From Sinorhizobium alkalisoli (GTDB taxonomy: Bacteria; Pseudomonadota; Alphaproteobacteria; Rhizobiales; Rhizobiaceae), in the NCBI RefSeq assembly GCF_008932245.1, contig NZ_CP034910.1, positions 558,001 through 622,000 on the forward strand: 64,000 nt of DNA, written 5' to 3'. Shown in pieces: positions 7,489-15,955 of the stretch (positions within the stretch are counted from its first letter, which is position 1; each line of letters opens with the position of its first letter). A program made the translations under genes and the position numbers. The notes under the pieces are model-generated. The model was given only the letters and a program-made list of their open reading frames with translations, was not told the DNA's origin and did not search any database.

Positions 7489-10125
7489 ATGTACAGGCTC
7501 GTGGTTTCTGTCCTCGTCCTCCTGGTAGGGATGGTGCTCGCCGCCGGCGGTGTCTGGCTGGCAGCTTTGGGCGGGTCATGGTTCTACATTCCTTTCGGGG
7601 CGATGATCGCGGTGTCGGCTGCGCTGCTGATGCTGCGTAATGCCGTTGGGCTCGGACTTTACGGGCTCGCTGTACTGGTGACGCTCGCATGGAGCCTGTG
7701 GGAAGTCGGGCTCGACTGGTGGGCGCTGGCTCCCCGCGGTGGCTTGCTGCTCGTCATCGCCGTCTTGCTGCTGCTTCCGCCGATGGTGCACGCGATGCAC
7801 CGGCCCGGAGAGACTCGCGCGGGCTACGGGGCCAACAGCCTGATCCTCGCAGCCGCGGTCGTGATCGCTGCCGCCGTCGGCGTCTATTCCATGTCCCGCA
7901 GTCCGCATGACCTTGCGGGCGCTTTCACCGAAGCCCGGATGGCGGTGGAACCGAGAGAGCAGACCGCCCCTGCCCGTGAATGGACGGCATATGGCCGCAC
8001 TCCGCTGGGGCAGCGCTATTCGCCGCTTGCCGAGATCACACCCGAAAACGTGTCACGGCTCAAGGTCGCCTGGACCTACCAGACCGGCGAGGTGCGCGAC
8101 GAGAACGATCCCGTCGAGACCACCTATGAAGTCACACCATTGATGGTGAACGATACCGTTTACATCTGTACGCCTTTCAGCACGGTCATCGCTCTCGATC
8201 CGGTTACCGGCGAGGAAAAGTGGCGTTTCGATCCGAAGCTGAAGCAACCTCCGACCGCGACCACGCAGCATATGACCTGCCGCGGCGTTTCCTATCATGA
8301 GGCCTTGCCCGGAGATCTTCCGGCCGAAGCGCCCGGCCCCTCGTCACCGCAGGCCGCCGCAGAGATGCCCGTGGATGCCGGATCCGCAAATCCCGCAGAG
8401 GAGCAGGCTCAGCCGGCCGAAGTCCCGCAGCAAGCTGAGCCGACCATTGCCGGAGCATCCGACGCGGGCGGTCTCGTCGACGAAAGCGCCGCCGAAGTAA
8501 CCACGGAGGCCGCTCCTGTGCCGCAAAACATCGTCACTGGGGCAGTGCGAGCGGACGCGCCGACGCCCGTAGTCGAACGCGAGAAACCTCCTGCTGCACC
8601 TGTGACGCTGAGCGAAACGTGCATGCGGCGGCTCTTCGTGTCCACGTCCGATGGCAGGCTGATCTCGATCAGTGCGGAGACGGGCGACATCTGCCCCGGA
8701 TTCGGTGGAGAGGACGGTACCGTCAACCTGTGGGCGAACATGCCCAATATCACGCCCGGTTCGGTCTACTCGACATCGCCCCCGGTGATCACCGAAGACA
8801 ATCTCGTCGTGGTCGGCGGTGCGGTCAACGACAATGTCGCGACCACGTCGCCGTCCGGAGTCATCCGCGCTTATGACGCCTTTACCGGCACGTTGGTCTG
8901 GAATTTCGACAGCAAGAATCCCGGCGCCACCGAACCGATCCCGAATGGGCAAACCTACAGCCAGAACGCGCCGAATTCCTGGAGCGTGGCAAGCTACGAT
9001 CCTGAGCTCGGGCTTATCTATCTGCCGATGGGCAATGAGTCGCCCGATCAGTTCGGCGGTGACCGGGGCGAGAACACCGAGCGGTTTTCCGCTTCGATTC
9101 TGGCCCTGCACGCGGACACCGGCCAGGTCGCATGGGTCTTCCAGGCGGTGCATCACGACATCTGGGACTACGATGTTCCAGCCCAGCCGAGTCTCGTCGA
9201 CTTGACAATAGACGGGAAAGCCGTGCCGGCGCTCGTTGCGCCGACGAAACAGGGAGAGGTCTTCGTGCTCAACCGCGAAACCGGCGAGCCGGTGCTGCCG
9301 ATCCGAGAGGAGCCGGTGCCGCAGGGTGCCGTGGAAGGGGATCGCACTGCCGCCACGCAGCCGCGCTCCGCTGTGTCCTTCCGGCCCGAGCCGCTGGCGG
9401 AGTCAGACATGTGGGGCGCAACGCCGATCGATCAGCTCTATTGCCGCATCCGCTTCCGCCAGCTCCGTTACGAGGGCGCGTTCACACCGCCTTCCCTGGG
9501 GGGGAGCATCGTCTATCCTGGCAACTTCGGCACTTTCAATTGGGGCGCTGTGGCGGTCGATCCGGATCGCGACGTGATGTTTGCGATGCCCGTCTATCTT
9601 GCCTTTACCGTCAAGATGATCCCGCGCGATAGTACGGGACGCGTCGTCACCAAGGAGGGCCAGCCCGTCTTCAATGAAAACTTCGGCGCGCCCTATGCGG
9701 CGAGAATGGGCCCGTTTTACTCGCCCCTGAACCTGCCATGTCAGCAGCCGCCATGGGGTTATGTGGTCGGCGTCGATCTGACAACCGGCGAGACGGTTTA
9801 CAGGCACGTCAACGGCACGGTGCGTGATCTCGCCGGACCGATTCCCCTGCCCTTCGAAATGGGTGTGCCAGGCATTGGCGGTCCGATTGTGACGGCGGGC
9901 GGCGTGGCATTCCTGAGCGGGACGCTGGACAACTATGTTCGCGGCTACGACCTGCAAAACGGAAAGGAGATCTGGCGCGCGCGCCTGCCCGCTGGTGGTC
10001 AGGCGACACCATCCACCTACCGGGGCGCAGACGGACGACAGTATCTCGTGGTCGTCGCCGGAGGACACGGATCGACCGGCACCAAGGCAGGCGACTCGAT
10101 CATCGCCTATGCATTGCCGCGCTAG
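7489..10125 (+). CDS. gcd: Membrane-bound PQQ-dependent glucose dehydrogenase family
   Basis: 878 aa quinoprotein: five N-terminal membrane helices (about 1-150), then a periplasmic eight-bladed PQQ propeller. It oxidises aldose sugars or polyols outside the cytoplasm and passes electrons to ubiquinone. Family signatures include the YLPMG, DIWDYDVPAQP, DMWGATPIDQL and ARLPAGGQATP segments. The start ATG at 7489 has GGGGAG at good spacing; in-frame starts at 7432 and 7417 are weaker. Between C264 and C378 there is a Pro/Ala-rich insertion: the E. coli enzyme has about 20 residues between the equivalent cysteines, here 113. Quinate/shikimate specificity cannot be excluded. Confidence 0.88.
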   Translation: MYRLVVSVLVLLVGMVLAAGGVWLAALGGSWFYIPFGAMIAVSAALLMLRNAVGLGLYGLAVLVTLAWSLWEVGLDWWALAPRGGLLLVIAVLLLLPPMVHAMHRPGETRAGYGANSLILAAAVVIAAAVGVYSMSRSPHDLAGAFTEARMAVEPREQTAPAREWTAYGRTPLGQRYSPLAEITPENVSRLKVAWTYQTGEVRDENDPVETTYEVTPLMVNDTVYICTPFSTVIALDPVTGEEKWRFDPKLKQPPTATTQHMTCRGVSYHEALPGDLPAEAPGPSSPQAAAEMPVDAGSANPAEEQAQPAEVPQQAEPTIAGASDAGGLVDESAAEVTTEAAPVPQNIVTGAVRADAPTPVVEREKPPAAPVTLSETCMRRLFVSTSDGRLISISAETGDICPGFGGEDGTVNLWANMPNITPGSVYSTSPPVITEDNLVVVGGAVNDNVATTSPSGVIRAYDAFTGTLVWNFDSKNPGATEPIPNGQTYSQNAPNSWSVASYDPELGLIYLPMGNESPDQFGGDRGENTERFSASILALHADTGQVAWVFQAVHHDIWDYDVPAQPSLVDLTIDGKAVPALVAPTKQGEVFVLNRETGEPVLPIREEPVPQGAVEGDRTAATQPRSAVSFRPEPLAESDMWGATPIDQLYCRIRFRQLRYEGAFTPPSLGGSIVYPGNFGTFNWGAVAVDPDRDVMFAMPVYLAFTVKMIPRDSTGRVVTKEGQPVFNENFGAPYAARMGPFYSPLNLPCQQPPWGYVVGVDLTTGETVYRHVNGTVRDLAGPIPLPFEMGVPGIGGPIVTAGGVAFLSGTLDNYVRGYDLQNGKEIWRARLPAGGQATPSTYRGADGRQYLVVVAGGHGSTGTKAGDSIIAYALPR

Positions 10126-10203
10126 AGTAACGCATCGCCTCGAAGACCGGCCGCGATTTTCGGAAAGCTCGATGCGGAGATTCAAAAAGTTGCAGCGACC
10201 TTA

Positions 10204-10222
10204 GCGCGTCTGAAAGACACGC
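10204..10222. terminator. Short hairpin after gcd
   Basis: GCGcGTCT-gaa-AGACaCGC forms an imperfect seven-pair stem about 80 bases past the gcd stop. It has no T-run. Its sequence resembles the first hairpin of the RIME-like element at 15867-15886, so it may be an eroded fragment of that repeat rather than a dedicated terminator. Confidence 0.35.
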
Positions 10223-10288
10223 GGCGCTGCAGGCGCTTGCCTTCTCGCGGCCTGTTCGAGGCGCGCCTCGGCCGGGGGCGATTTTCCT

Positions 10289-10639
10289 TCAATGAATGGT
10301 CCGGGAATACTCCTGAGGACAAAACTCCTCGAAATCCTCCAGGACGCGTACAAGCTCGAACGAGTAGAGCGAAAGACCGAACAACTGTCCTGTCACGTAC
10401 AGCGTAAATGCGGATTGCTTGAATTGCAGAACTTGCCCGCCCGCGGGTCGCGCCGTCTCTCGTGGGGTGACCGAAAACGCCATCAGATGCTCCTCGGAGC
10501 CGAAATTCGGCCGTGAGGAGTAGTCTGGCGAATTTTGGACCGGATTGCCGGGTACCATTCTCCAGCCCTCCGACGCGCTCTCGGAAAACACCTCCAATGG
10601 GACCAGATTGATTTCGATGCGGTTGAGTTCCTGTATCAT
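10289..10639 (-). CDS. Hypothetical protein
   Basis: 116 aa, cytoplasmic by appearance (no signal or membrane segment), mixed alpha/beta with an acidic C-terminus. The frame is open further upstream but composition there is that of an antisense shadow of the next gene; the ATG at 10639, with GAGGA upstream, is the sensible start. It begins 11 bases after the stop of the small secreted protein gene upstream on the same strand, so the two are probably one operon. I recognise no family. Confidence 0.5.
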   Translation of the reverse strand: MIQELNRIEINLVPLEVFSESASEGWRMVPGNPVQNSPDYSSRPNFGSEEHLMAFSVTPRETARPAGGQVLQFKQSAFTLYVTGQLFGLSLYSFELVRVLEDFEEFCPQEYSRTIH

Positions 10640-10650
10640 GGCGGCAATCC

Positions 10651-10971
10651 TCAGAAGGAACGTGGGGGAACGAAGAGACAGATGGTGCGGCCCTCGGGCT
10701 CGCCTCCCACCGTGCAGTGGTGAAACTGCCCGTCCGGACTGTTCTTTATGCGCGTGTCTCGCGGCGTAATGAGCTCTCCGGTAAGCTTGATGACATAACC
10801 GCGGGGTCCTTCGAGAACGGCTTGGCTCCCGACTTCGCGGCAGTCCATCCCGCTGCAACATGAAAACGGATAGGTCCATCCATTCGGCTGTACCGCTGTC
10901 GGCGCCGCGTCATGCGCTGCTGCGGGCGCAGCGAAAACGAGTGCAAAAAGAGTAGCCTTTGGTCTGCCCAT
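10651..10971 (-). CDS. Small exported protein with CC motif
   Basis: 106 aa: signal peptide (MGRPKATLFALVFAAPAAAHD), then a mature domain with FSCCSGMDC and later HHC and ICLF cysteines. This looks like a small conserved rhizobial periplasmic protein of unknown role. The ATG at 10971 has GAGG eight bases upstream; a GTG at 10980 is in frame but lacks a site. The cysteine-rich patch could bind a metal or form disulfides, which is inference. First gene of a two-gene minus-strand operon. Confidence 0.65.
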   Translation of the reverse strand: MGRPKATLFALVFAAPAAAHDAAPTAVQPNGWTYPFSCCSGMDCREVGSQAVLEGPRGYVIKLTGELITPRDTRIKNSPDGQFHHCTVGGEPEGRTICLFVPPRSF

Positions 10972-11405
10972 GACCCGCACCTCGATGGTGAAAAGGGCCG
11001 CTTCGGCTTCGAAGCTTCCGTTCGATCGAGTTCCCGAGACGCTGCAACAAGCATCTCCGCATCCCCGGCGAATTCCGCACCTGATTTGGAAACGGCTCCC
11101 ACGGGGAGATTATGCTCACGATAGCAGCCGGCCTCCCGGCCTGACTATTGAGCAGGAGGAACGATCGGGTACCAACGAGCAGGGGATGACCTATACGGAG
11201 GTTCAGGTGTGCCATCACAGCAGGCTGCTGCTTGCACGGGAGAAACGGGCTTGGTCGATTGGATTTGCAATGCCCCGCACGACGGAATAGAGTCCTAGCC
11301 AGAGAAAGGATTGCCCAGCCGCCTCCCGAGGCGATGGCATTTCGGCCCCGAATGGGAGCGATCGCGGCCTGAGCAAAGCCCCTCGCGGATTGCGGGGCGA
11401 GTGCT
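10972..11405. other. Gene-free stretch before nuoA
   Basis: About 430 bases between divergent genes. No open frame here looks coding on either strand. A short hairpin GCCCC-tcgcggattgc-GGGGC lies just before nuoA (about 11379-11399), overlapping the likely leader. The nuo promoter must lie here but I cannot place its boxes with confidence. Confidence 0.5.
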
Positions 11406-11771
11406 ATGACGGCAATGGAATTCCTGCCTGTTCTTTTTATGGTCGCCGGAATCGTTCTGGTGGCGGCAGGGACGCTTTTCGTCTCTTCGCTACTGCGGCC
11501 GTCCAATCCCTATCCCGAGAAGAACATGCCCTATGAGTGCGGCATGGACCCGGCGGGCGAGGCTGCCGGGGGGCGCTTCCGGGTGCCATTCTTCATCGTG
11601 GCGATCCTGCTGGTGGTCTTCGATGTCGAGGCGATGTTCCTCTTTCCCTGGGCTGTCGTGCTCAAGGACATCGGCATCGTCGGCTATGTCGAGATGTTCG
11701 TCTTCATAGCGCTGCTTCTTGTGGGCTTTGCCTATGCCTGGCTGAAGGGAGCGTTGGAATGGGAGGAGTAG
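11406..11771 (+). CDS. nuoA: NADH-quinone oxidoreductase subunit A
   Basis: 121 aa membrane subunit with three transmembrane helices and the family motifs YECGMDP and [12 protein letters not shown]. It contacts NuoH and NuoB at the quinone site of complex I. An ATG at 11415 is an in-frame alternative. The coding region overlaps the nuoB start. The cluster is a second, accessory-type complex I like the nuo2 set of rhizobial symbiotic plasmids, rather than the chromosomal housekeeping operon; that is inferred from its incompleteness and surroundings. Confidence 0.92.
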   Translation: MTAMEFLPVLFMVAGIVLVAAGTLFVSSLLRPSNPYPEKNMPYECGMDPAGEAAGGRFRVPFFIVAILLVVFDVEAMFLFPWAVVLKDIGIVGYVEMFVFIALLLVGFAYAWLKGALEWEE

Positions 11772-12262
11772 GCAACGCGATCCGCGACAGCGTGCTGTTC
11801 ACCACGGCCGACAGCGTCATCAGCTGGAGCCGGCGGTCGGCGCTGTGGCCGGAGACCTTCGGCATCGCCTGCTGCGCCATCGAGATGATCTCCGCCGGCT
11901 GTGCGCGCTACGACCTCGACCGGTTCGGCGTGGTGTTCCGCCCGTCGCCGCGGCAATCGGACGTGATGATCATCGCCGGGACCGTGACCCGCAAATTCGC
12001 GCCGGTGGTACGGCGGCTCTACGATCAGATGCCGGAGCCGCGCTGGGTGATCGCAATGGGCACCTGTGCGATTTCCGGAGGGGTCTACAACACCTATGCG
12101 GTGGTGCAGGGATCGGAAACCTTCGTGCCCGTCGACGTGCATGTGCCGGGTTGTCCGCCGCGCCCCGAGGCGCTGATGCACGGCTTCCTCATGCTGCAGG
12201 AGAAGATCAAGAGAACCCGCGCCTTGGCAGGGACGCCTCTCGATCGGGTTGTGGCATCATGA
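11759..12262 (+). CDS. nuoB: NADH-quinone oxidoreductase subunit B
   Basis: 167 aa peripheral-arm subunit carrying the N2 [4Fe-4S] cluster next to the quinone site. Ligand cysteines are visible in [19 protein letters not shown] and [10 protein letters not shown]. The ATG at 11759 overlaps the last 13 bases of nuoA, and the stop overlaps nuoC as ATGA, so the three are translationally coupled. Length is normal for the family. Confidence 0.93.
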   Translation: MGGVGNAIRDSVLFTTADSVISWSRRSALWPETFGIACCAIEMISAGCARYDLDRFGVVFRPSPRQSDVMIIAGTVTRKFAPVVRRLYDQMPEPRWVIAMGTCAISGGVYNTYAVVQGSETFVPVDVHVPGCPPRPEALMHGFLMLQEKIKRTRALAGTPLDRVVAS

Positions 12263-12792
12263 GCGGCGATCCCCTCGACCGCGCCCTGATCATGAAGCGC
12301 TTCGAGGGAGCAATCGAGGATCTCGGCACCGCACACGGCATTTACGCCTTTGCCGTTCCACCGGAGACGATCGTCGAAGTCTGCCGCTTCCTGAAAGACG
12401 ATCCCGCGCTTCGGTTCAATTTTCTTTCGGATATTTGCGGGGTCGATCACCATCCCGAAACGCCTCGTTTCGAGGCGGTGTATCATCTCTATTCGCTGCC
12501 GAACAAATGGCGGGTCCGCATCAAGTGCCGGCTCGGCGATCCGCCCGAGATTTCCTCGGTCACCGGCGTCTGGCGCACCGCCAATTGGCACGAGCGCGAG
12601 GCCTGGGACATGTATGGCATTCGCTTCACGGGACATCCGGACCTGCGCCGGATCTACATGTGGGAAGGCTTCGAGGGCTTTCCGCAGCGCAAGGATTTCC
12701 CGTTGCGGGGCTACAAGGACAAGCTGAACCCCTTTGGTGCCGAAGGCCCGCCCCCGACGCAGCCCGATCTCGCCACCAAGGAAATTCCATGA
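12259..12792 (+). CDS. nuoC: NADH-quinone oxidoreductase subunit C
   Basis: 177 aa, the 30-kDa-type peripheral subunit of complex I. Motifs [23 protein letters not shown] and [15 protein letters not shown] match the family signature. It is separate from nuoD, as in most alphaproteobacteria, not fused as in E. coli. The start overlaps the nuoB stop; nuoD follows after 30 bases. Confidence 0.92.
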   Translation: MSGDPLDRALIMKRFEGAIEDLGTAHGIYAFAVPPETIVEVCRFLKDDPALRFNFLSDICGVDHHPETPRFEAVYHLYSLPNKWRVRIKCRLGDPPEISSVTGVWRTANWHEREAWDMYGIRFTGHPDLRRIYMWEGFEGFPQRKDFPLRGYKDKLNPFGAEGPPPTQPDLATKEIP

Positions 12793-12822
12793 GGGAGGCC
12801 GCTTTCGGATTGGACCGTTGAG

Positions 12823-14037
12823 ATGACCGAAGTCACCGAGCTCATCAGGCCGGAGGGCGAAGCGCTCGATACCAAGGAAGTGCTTCTCAACCTCGGACCC
12901 CAGCACCCCAGCACTCATGGGGTTCTTCGGCTCGTCCTCGAACTGGACGGCGAGTATGTCGAGCGCGTCGACCCGCATATCGGCTACCTCCACCGCGGCA
13001 CCGAGAAACTGGCGGAGAGCTTCACCTATACGCAAATCTTTCCACTGACCGACCGGCTCGACTATCTCTGTCCGCCTTCGAACAATCTCGCCTTCGCAAT
13101 CGCCGTGGAGAAACTCCTCGGCATAGAGGCGCCGGTGCGGGCGCAATATATCCGCGTATTGATGGCGGAGCTGGCGCGGATCTCCGGCCATCTCCTGATC
13201 ACCGGCGCTTTGCCGATGGATCTTGGCGCCATGACCGCGCTGCTCTACGCCATGCGCGAACGCGAGATGATCATGGATCTCCTGGAAATGGTCACCGGCG
13301 CGCGCATGCACACCTCTTACTGCAGGGTCGGCGGCGTGCGCGAGGACTTGCCGGATGGATTTATCGACAAGATCCGCGAGTTCTGCGAAATCTTCCCGAA
13401 CCGGATCCGCGACTATGAGCGGCTCATGGAGAAGAACCGCGTGTTCCTCAAACGTACGCAGGGGATCGGCGTGATCTCCGGGGAGGACGCCATCGATCTC
13501 GGTTTGAGTGGCCCGAACCTGCGCGCTTCCGGTGTCGACTGGGACATCCGACGCGACGAACCCTACGAAATCTACGACCGGTTGGCGTTCGACGTCATCA
13601 CGCGCGGCGAAGGCGATTGCTACGCACGTTGGCAGTGCAGGGTGGATGAGATGCGCGAAAGCCTCCGGATCATCGAACAATGCGTCGAGGGGCTGCCGGA
13701 TGGGCCGTTCCAGATCGACATGCCGACCATCGCCTTCCCGGTGGACAAGGAGAAGGTGCACTGCTCGATGGAGGCGCTGATCCAGCACTTCGATCTCTCG
13801 GCTTACGGCTTCAACGTCCCCAAGGGAGAGGTCTATTCGGCGATAGAGGCGCCGAAGGGTGAACTCGGGTTCTACATCCTCAGCGACGGGTCGCCGAAGC
13901 CGTTCCGCATGAAGGTCAGGGCACCCTCCTTCGTCAATCTTCAGGCGCTGTTTGGCGTCAGCAATGCGCGATACCTCGCCGACATGATCGCCGTTCTCGG
14001 CAGCCTCGATCCGGTGATGGCCGAGGTGGACAAGTAG
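12823..14037 (+). CDS. nuoD: NADH-quinone oxidoreductase subunit D
   Basis: 404 aa, the 49-kDa subunit that forms the quinone pocket with NuoB. Typical segments are LNLGPQHPSTHGVLR, HIGYLHRGTEKL and the C-terminal PSFVNLQAL. It descends from the large subunit of NiFe hydrogenases but lacks the metal-binding cysteines, as expected. Full length and intact. nuoE follows after 17 bases. Confidence 0.93.
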   Translation: MTEVTELIRPEGEALDTKEVLLNLGPQHPSTHGVLRLVLELDGEYVERVDPHIGYLHRGTEKLAESFTYTQIFPLTDRLDYLCPPSNNLAFAIAVEKLLGIEAPVRAQYIRVLMAELARISGHLLITGALPMDLGAMTALLYAMREREMIMDLLEMVTGARMHTSYCRVGGVREDLPDGFIDKIREFCEIFPNRIRDYERLMEKNRVFLKRTQGIGVISGEDAIDLGLSGPNLRASGVDWDIRRDEPYEIYDRLAFDVITRGEGDCYARWQCRVDEMRESLRIIEQCVEGLPDGPFQIDMPTIAFPVDKEKVHCSMEALIQHFDLSAYGFNVPKGEVYSAIEAPKGELGFYILSDGSPKPFRMKVRAPSFVNLQALFGVSNARYLADMIAVLGSLDPVMAEVDK

Positions 14038-14054
14038 CAGGAGGCTCGGATGCG

Positions 14055-14570
14055 ATGACGATGCGCGAAGAGATCGAAGCGGCGGCGGCGCGCTATCCGA
14101 GCCGGCGCTCGGCGATCATGCCCGCGCTGCTGATTGCGCAGAAGGAGCACGGCCACCTGCCGGGCCCGGTGCTGGAAGAGGTCGCCGATATTCTCGGCGT
14201 CGAGCGGATCTGGGTTTATGAGCTCGCGACCTTCTACACGCTTTTCCATACGGAGCCGGTCGGTCTTTTTCATCTGCAACTCTGCGACAATGTTTCCTGC
14301 ATGCTTTGCGGTGCGGAAGCATTGCTCGGGCATCTGGAGGCGACGCTCGGCATCGGGAAGGGCGAGACCACTGGGGACGGATTGTTTACGCTGTCCACCG
14401 TCGAGTGTCTCGGCGCCTGCGAGATGGCCCCGGTGATGCAGGTCGGCGACGAGTACTACGGCAATCTCGACGCGATGCGGCTGGAGGCCTTGCTGGAAGG
14501 CTTCCGGGCGATGGCGGTCGGGCGCGCGGCAAGCCCCGAACCTGCTTCCGTGCGGCCCCGGGGAGAGTAG
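14055..14570 (+). CDS. nuoE: NADH-quinone oxidoreductase subunit E
   Basis: 171 aa thioredoxin-like [2Fe-2S] subunit of the NADH-oxidising module. Cluster ligands are in CDNVSCMLCG (the C-x4-C pair, followed by an extra Cys) and ECLGACEMAP. The gene is four bases from nuoF. Shorter than the longest alphaproteobacterial NuoE proteins, which carry a C-terminal extension; here only a short Ala/Pro tail is present. Confidence 0.92.
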   Translation: MTMREEIEAAAARYPSRRSAIMPALLIAQKEHGHLPGPVLEEVADILGVERIWVYELATFYTLFHTEPVGLFHLQLCDNVSCMLCGAEALLGHLEATLGIGKGETTGDGLFTLSTVECLGACEMAPVMQVGDEYYGNLDAMRLEALLEGFRAMAVGRAASPEPASVRPRGE

Positions 14571-14574
14571 CGCG

Positions 14575-15843
14575 ATGTTCGAGTCGGTCCTCCTGAAGAA
14601 TGTCGATCTGCCGGACGGCCATTTGCTTCGGTCCTACGAAGCCGGCGGCGGCTATGGGGCGCTGGCGAAAGTCCTTCGCGAGCATACGCCCGAGGAGATC
14701 GTCGAACTCGTCAAGCAATCGAACTTACGCGGCCGCGGCGGCGCCGGCTTCCCGACTGGGATGAAATGGAGTTTCGTGCCGAAACAAACGGCGAAGCCGA
14801 AATATCTGTGCTGCAACGCCGACGAGGGCGAGCCCGGCACCTTCAAGGACCGGATCATCATGGAGCGCGACCCCCACCAGCTCATCGAAGGGCTGGCGGT
14901 CAGCGGCTACGCTATCGGGGCGGAAACCGCCTATGTCTATATCCGCGGAGAATATGTGACGGCGATCCGCCGCCTGGAACAGGCGATCGCGGAGGCCCGG
15001 GATGCGGGTTATCTCGGAAGGGGCGTCCTCGGTTCGGACTTGAATTTCGATGTGCATATTCACTGCGGCGCCGGCGCCTATATCTGCGGCGAAGAGACCG
15101 CGATGCTGGAATCGCTCGAAGGCAGACGGGCGCAACCGCGGCTGAAGCCGCCGTTCCCGGCCGTGGCCGGGCTCTACGCCAGCCCGACGGTGATCAACAA
15201 TGTCGAGACGCTTGCCTGCGTGCCGCACATCGTCGCGCGCGGCGCGGACTGGTTTCGCGGCATCGGGCCGGACAAGAGCCCGGGCCCGAAGCTCTACTGC
15301 GTCAGCGGGCAGGTCCGCAGACCTGGCCTCTACGAGCTGCCGATGGGCATAGCCCTGCGCGAATTGATCGAGGAGCATGCCGGCGGACCGCTGCCGGGCC
15401 GAAAGGTCAAGGCGGTGATCCCGGGGGGCGTCTCGGCGCCGGTCATCCCGGAGACCGGGCTGGATGTCGGCATGGATTTCGAATCGCTCGCCGCCGTGGG
15501 CTCGATGCTCGGCTCGGCGGGGGTGATCGTGGTCGATGATACCACCTGCATGGTCAAGGTCGCGACCCGGATCGTCGAGTTCTTCCACCATGAGTCCTGC
15601 GGCAAGTGCACGCCGTGCCGGGAGGGGTTGAACTGGGCGGTCAAGGTTCTGCGCAGGATCGAGGCGGGGGAGGGCACGGCCGGCGACCTGGAGCAATTGG
15701 ACATGCTTTGCAAGGGCATATTCGGCAACACGTTCTGTGCCCTTGGCGACGGCGCGGCAATGGGGCTGCGAGCAGCACTCAAGCATTTCAGCGACGAGTT
15801 CGTCGCCCATATCGAGGAGCACAGGTGCCCGTTCCACTCATGA
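14575..15843 (+). CDS. nuoF: NADH-quinone oxidoreductase subunit F
   Basis: 422 aa, the NADH- and FMN-binding subunit. The glycine-rich loop GRGGAGFPTGMKW binds FMN/NADH, and SCGKCTPCREG with a later cysteine holds the [4Fe-4S] cluster. Intact and of normal length. It is separated from nuoG by 112 bases that contain a complete RIME-like palindromic element, the only long gap in the plus-strand run. Confidence 0.93.
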   Translation: MFESVLLKNVDLPDGHLLRSYEAGGGYGALAKVLREHTPEEIVELVKQSNLRGRGGAGFPTGMKWSFVPKQTAKPKYLCCNADEGEPGTFKDRIIMERDPHQLIEGLAVSGYAIGAETAYVYIRGEYVTAIRRLEQAIAEARDAGYLGRGVLGSDLNFDVHIHCGAGAYICGEETAMLESLEGRRAQPRLKPPFPAVAGLYASPTVINNVETLACVPHIVARGADWFRGIGPDKSPGPKLYCVSGQVRRPGLYELPMGIALRELIEEHAGGPLPGRKVKAVIPGGVSAPVIPETGLDVGMDFESLAAVGSMLGSAGVIVVDDTTCMVKVATRIVEFFHHESCGKCTPCREGLNWAVKVLRRIEAGEGTAGDLEQLDMLCKGIFGNTFCALGDGAAMGLRAALKHFSDEFVAHIEEHRCPFHS

Positions 15844-15852
15844 GGCGGCACG

Positions 15853-15946
15853 GGCGCTACAGCGCCGCGCGTCCAATCAGACGCGCACTTTGAATTGCTG
15901 CATGTCTTTGCCCTTAAACCGAGGTCGATTTAGGAGAAATGCAGTA
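15853..15946. repeat. RIME-like palindromic element, copy 1 (nuoF-nuoG gap)
   Basis: Three nested palindromes: GGCGC-taca-GCGCC (15853-15866), GCGCGTC-caatca-GACGCGC (15867-15886) and a long arm pair CTGCAT (15898-15903) ... ATGCAG (15939-15944) enclosing the core ttaaaccgaggtcgattta. The core recurs at 19155, 19862 and 58341. The mosaic of palindromes matches the rhizobial intergenic mosaic elements as I remember them; family assignment is from memory. It ends directly before the nuoG ribosome site AGGAGG. Confidence 0.85.
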
Positions 15947-15955
15947 GGAGGAAGC

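Noticed and set aside
12094..13788. 564-codon minus-strand frame opposite nuoC/nuoD
   Set aside because: The plus strand is unmistakably nuoB-nuoC-nuoD; the antisense product has no domain.
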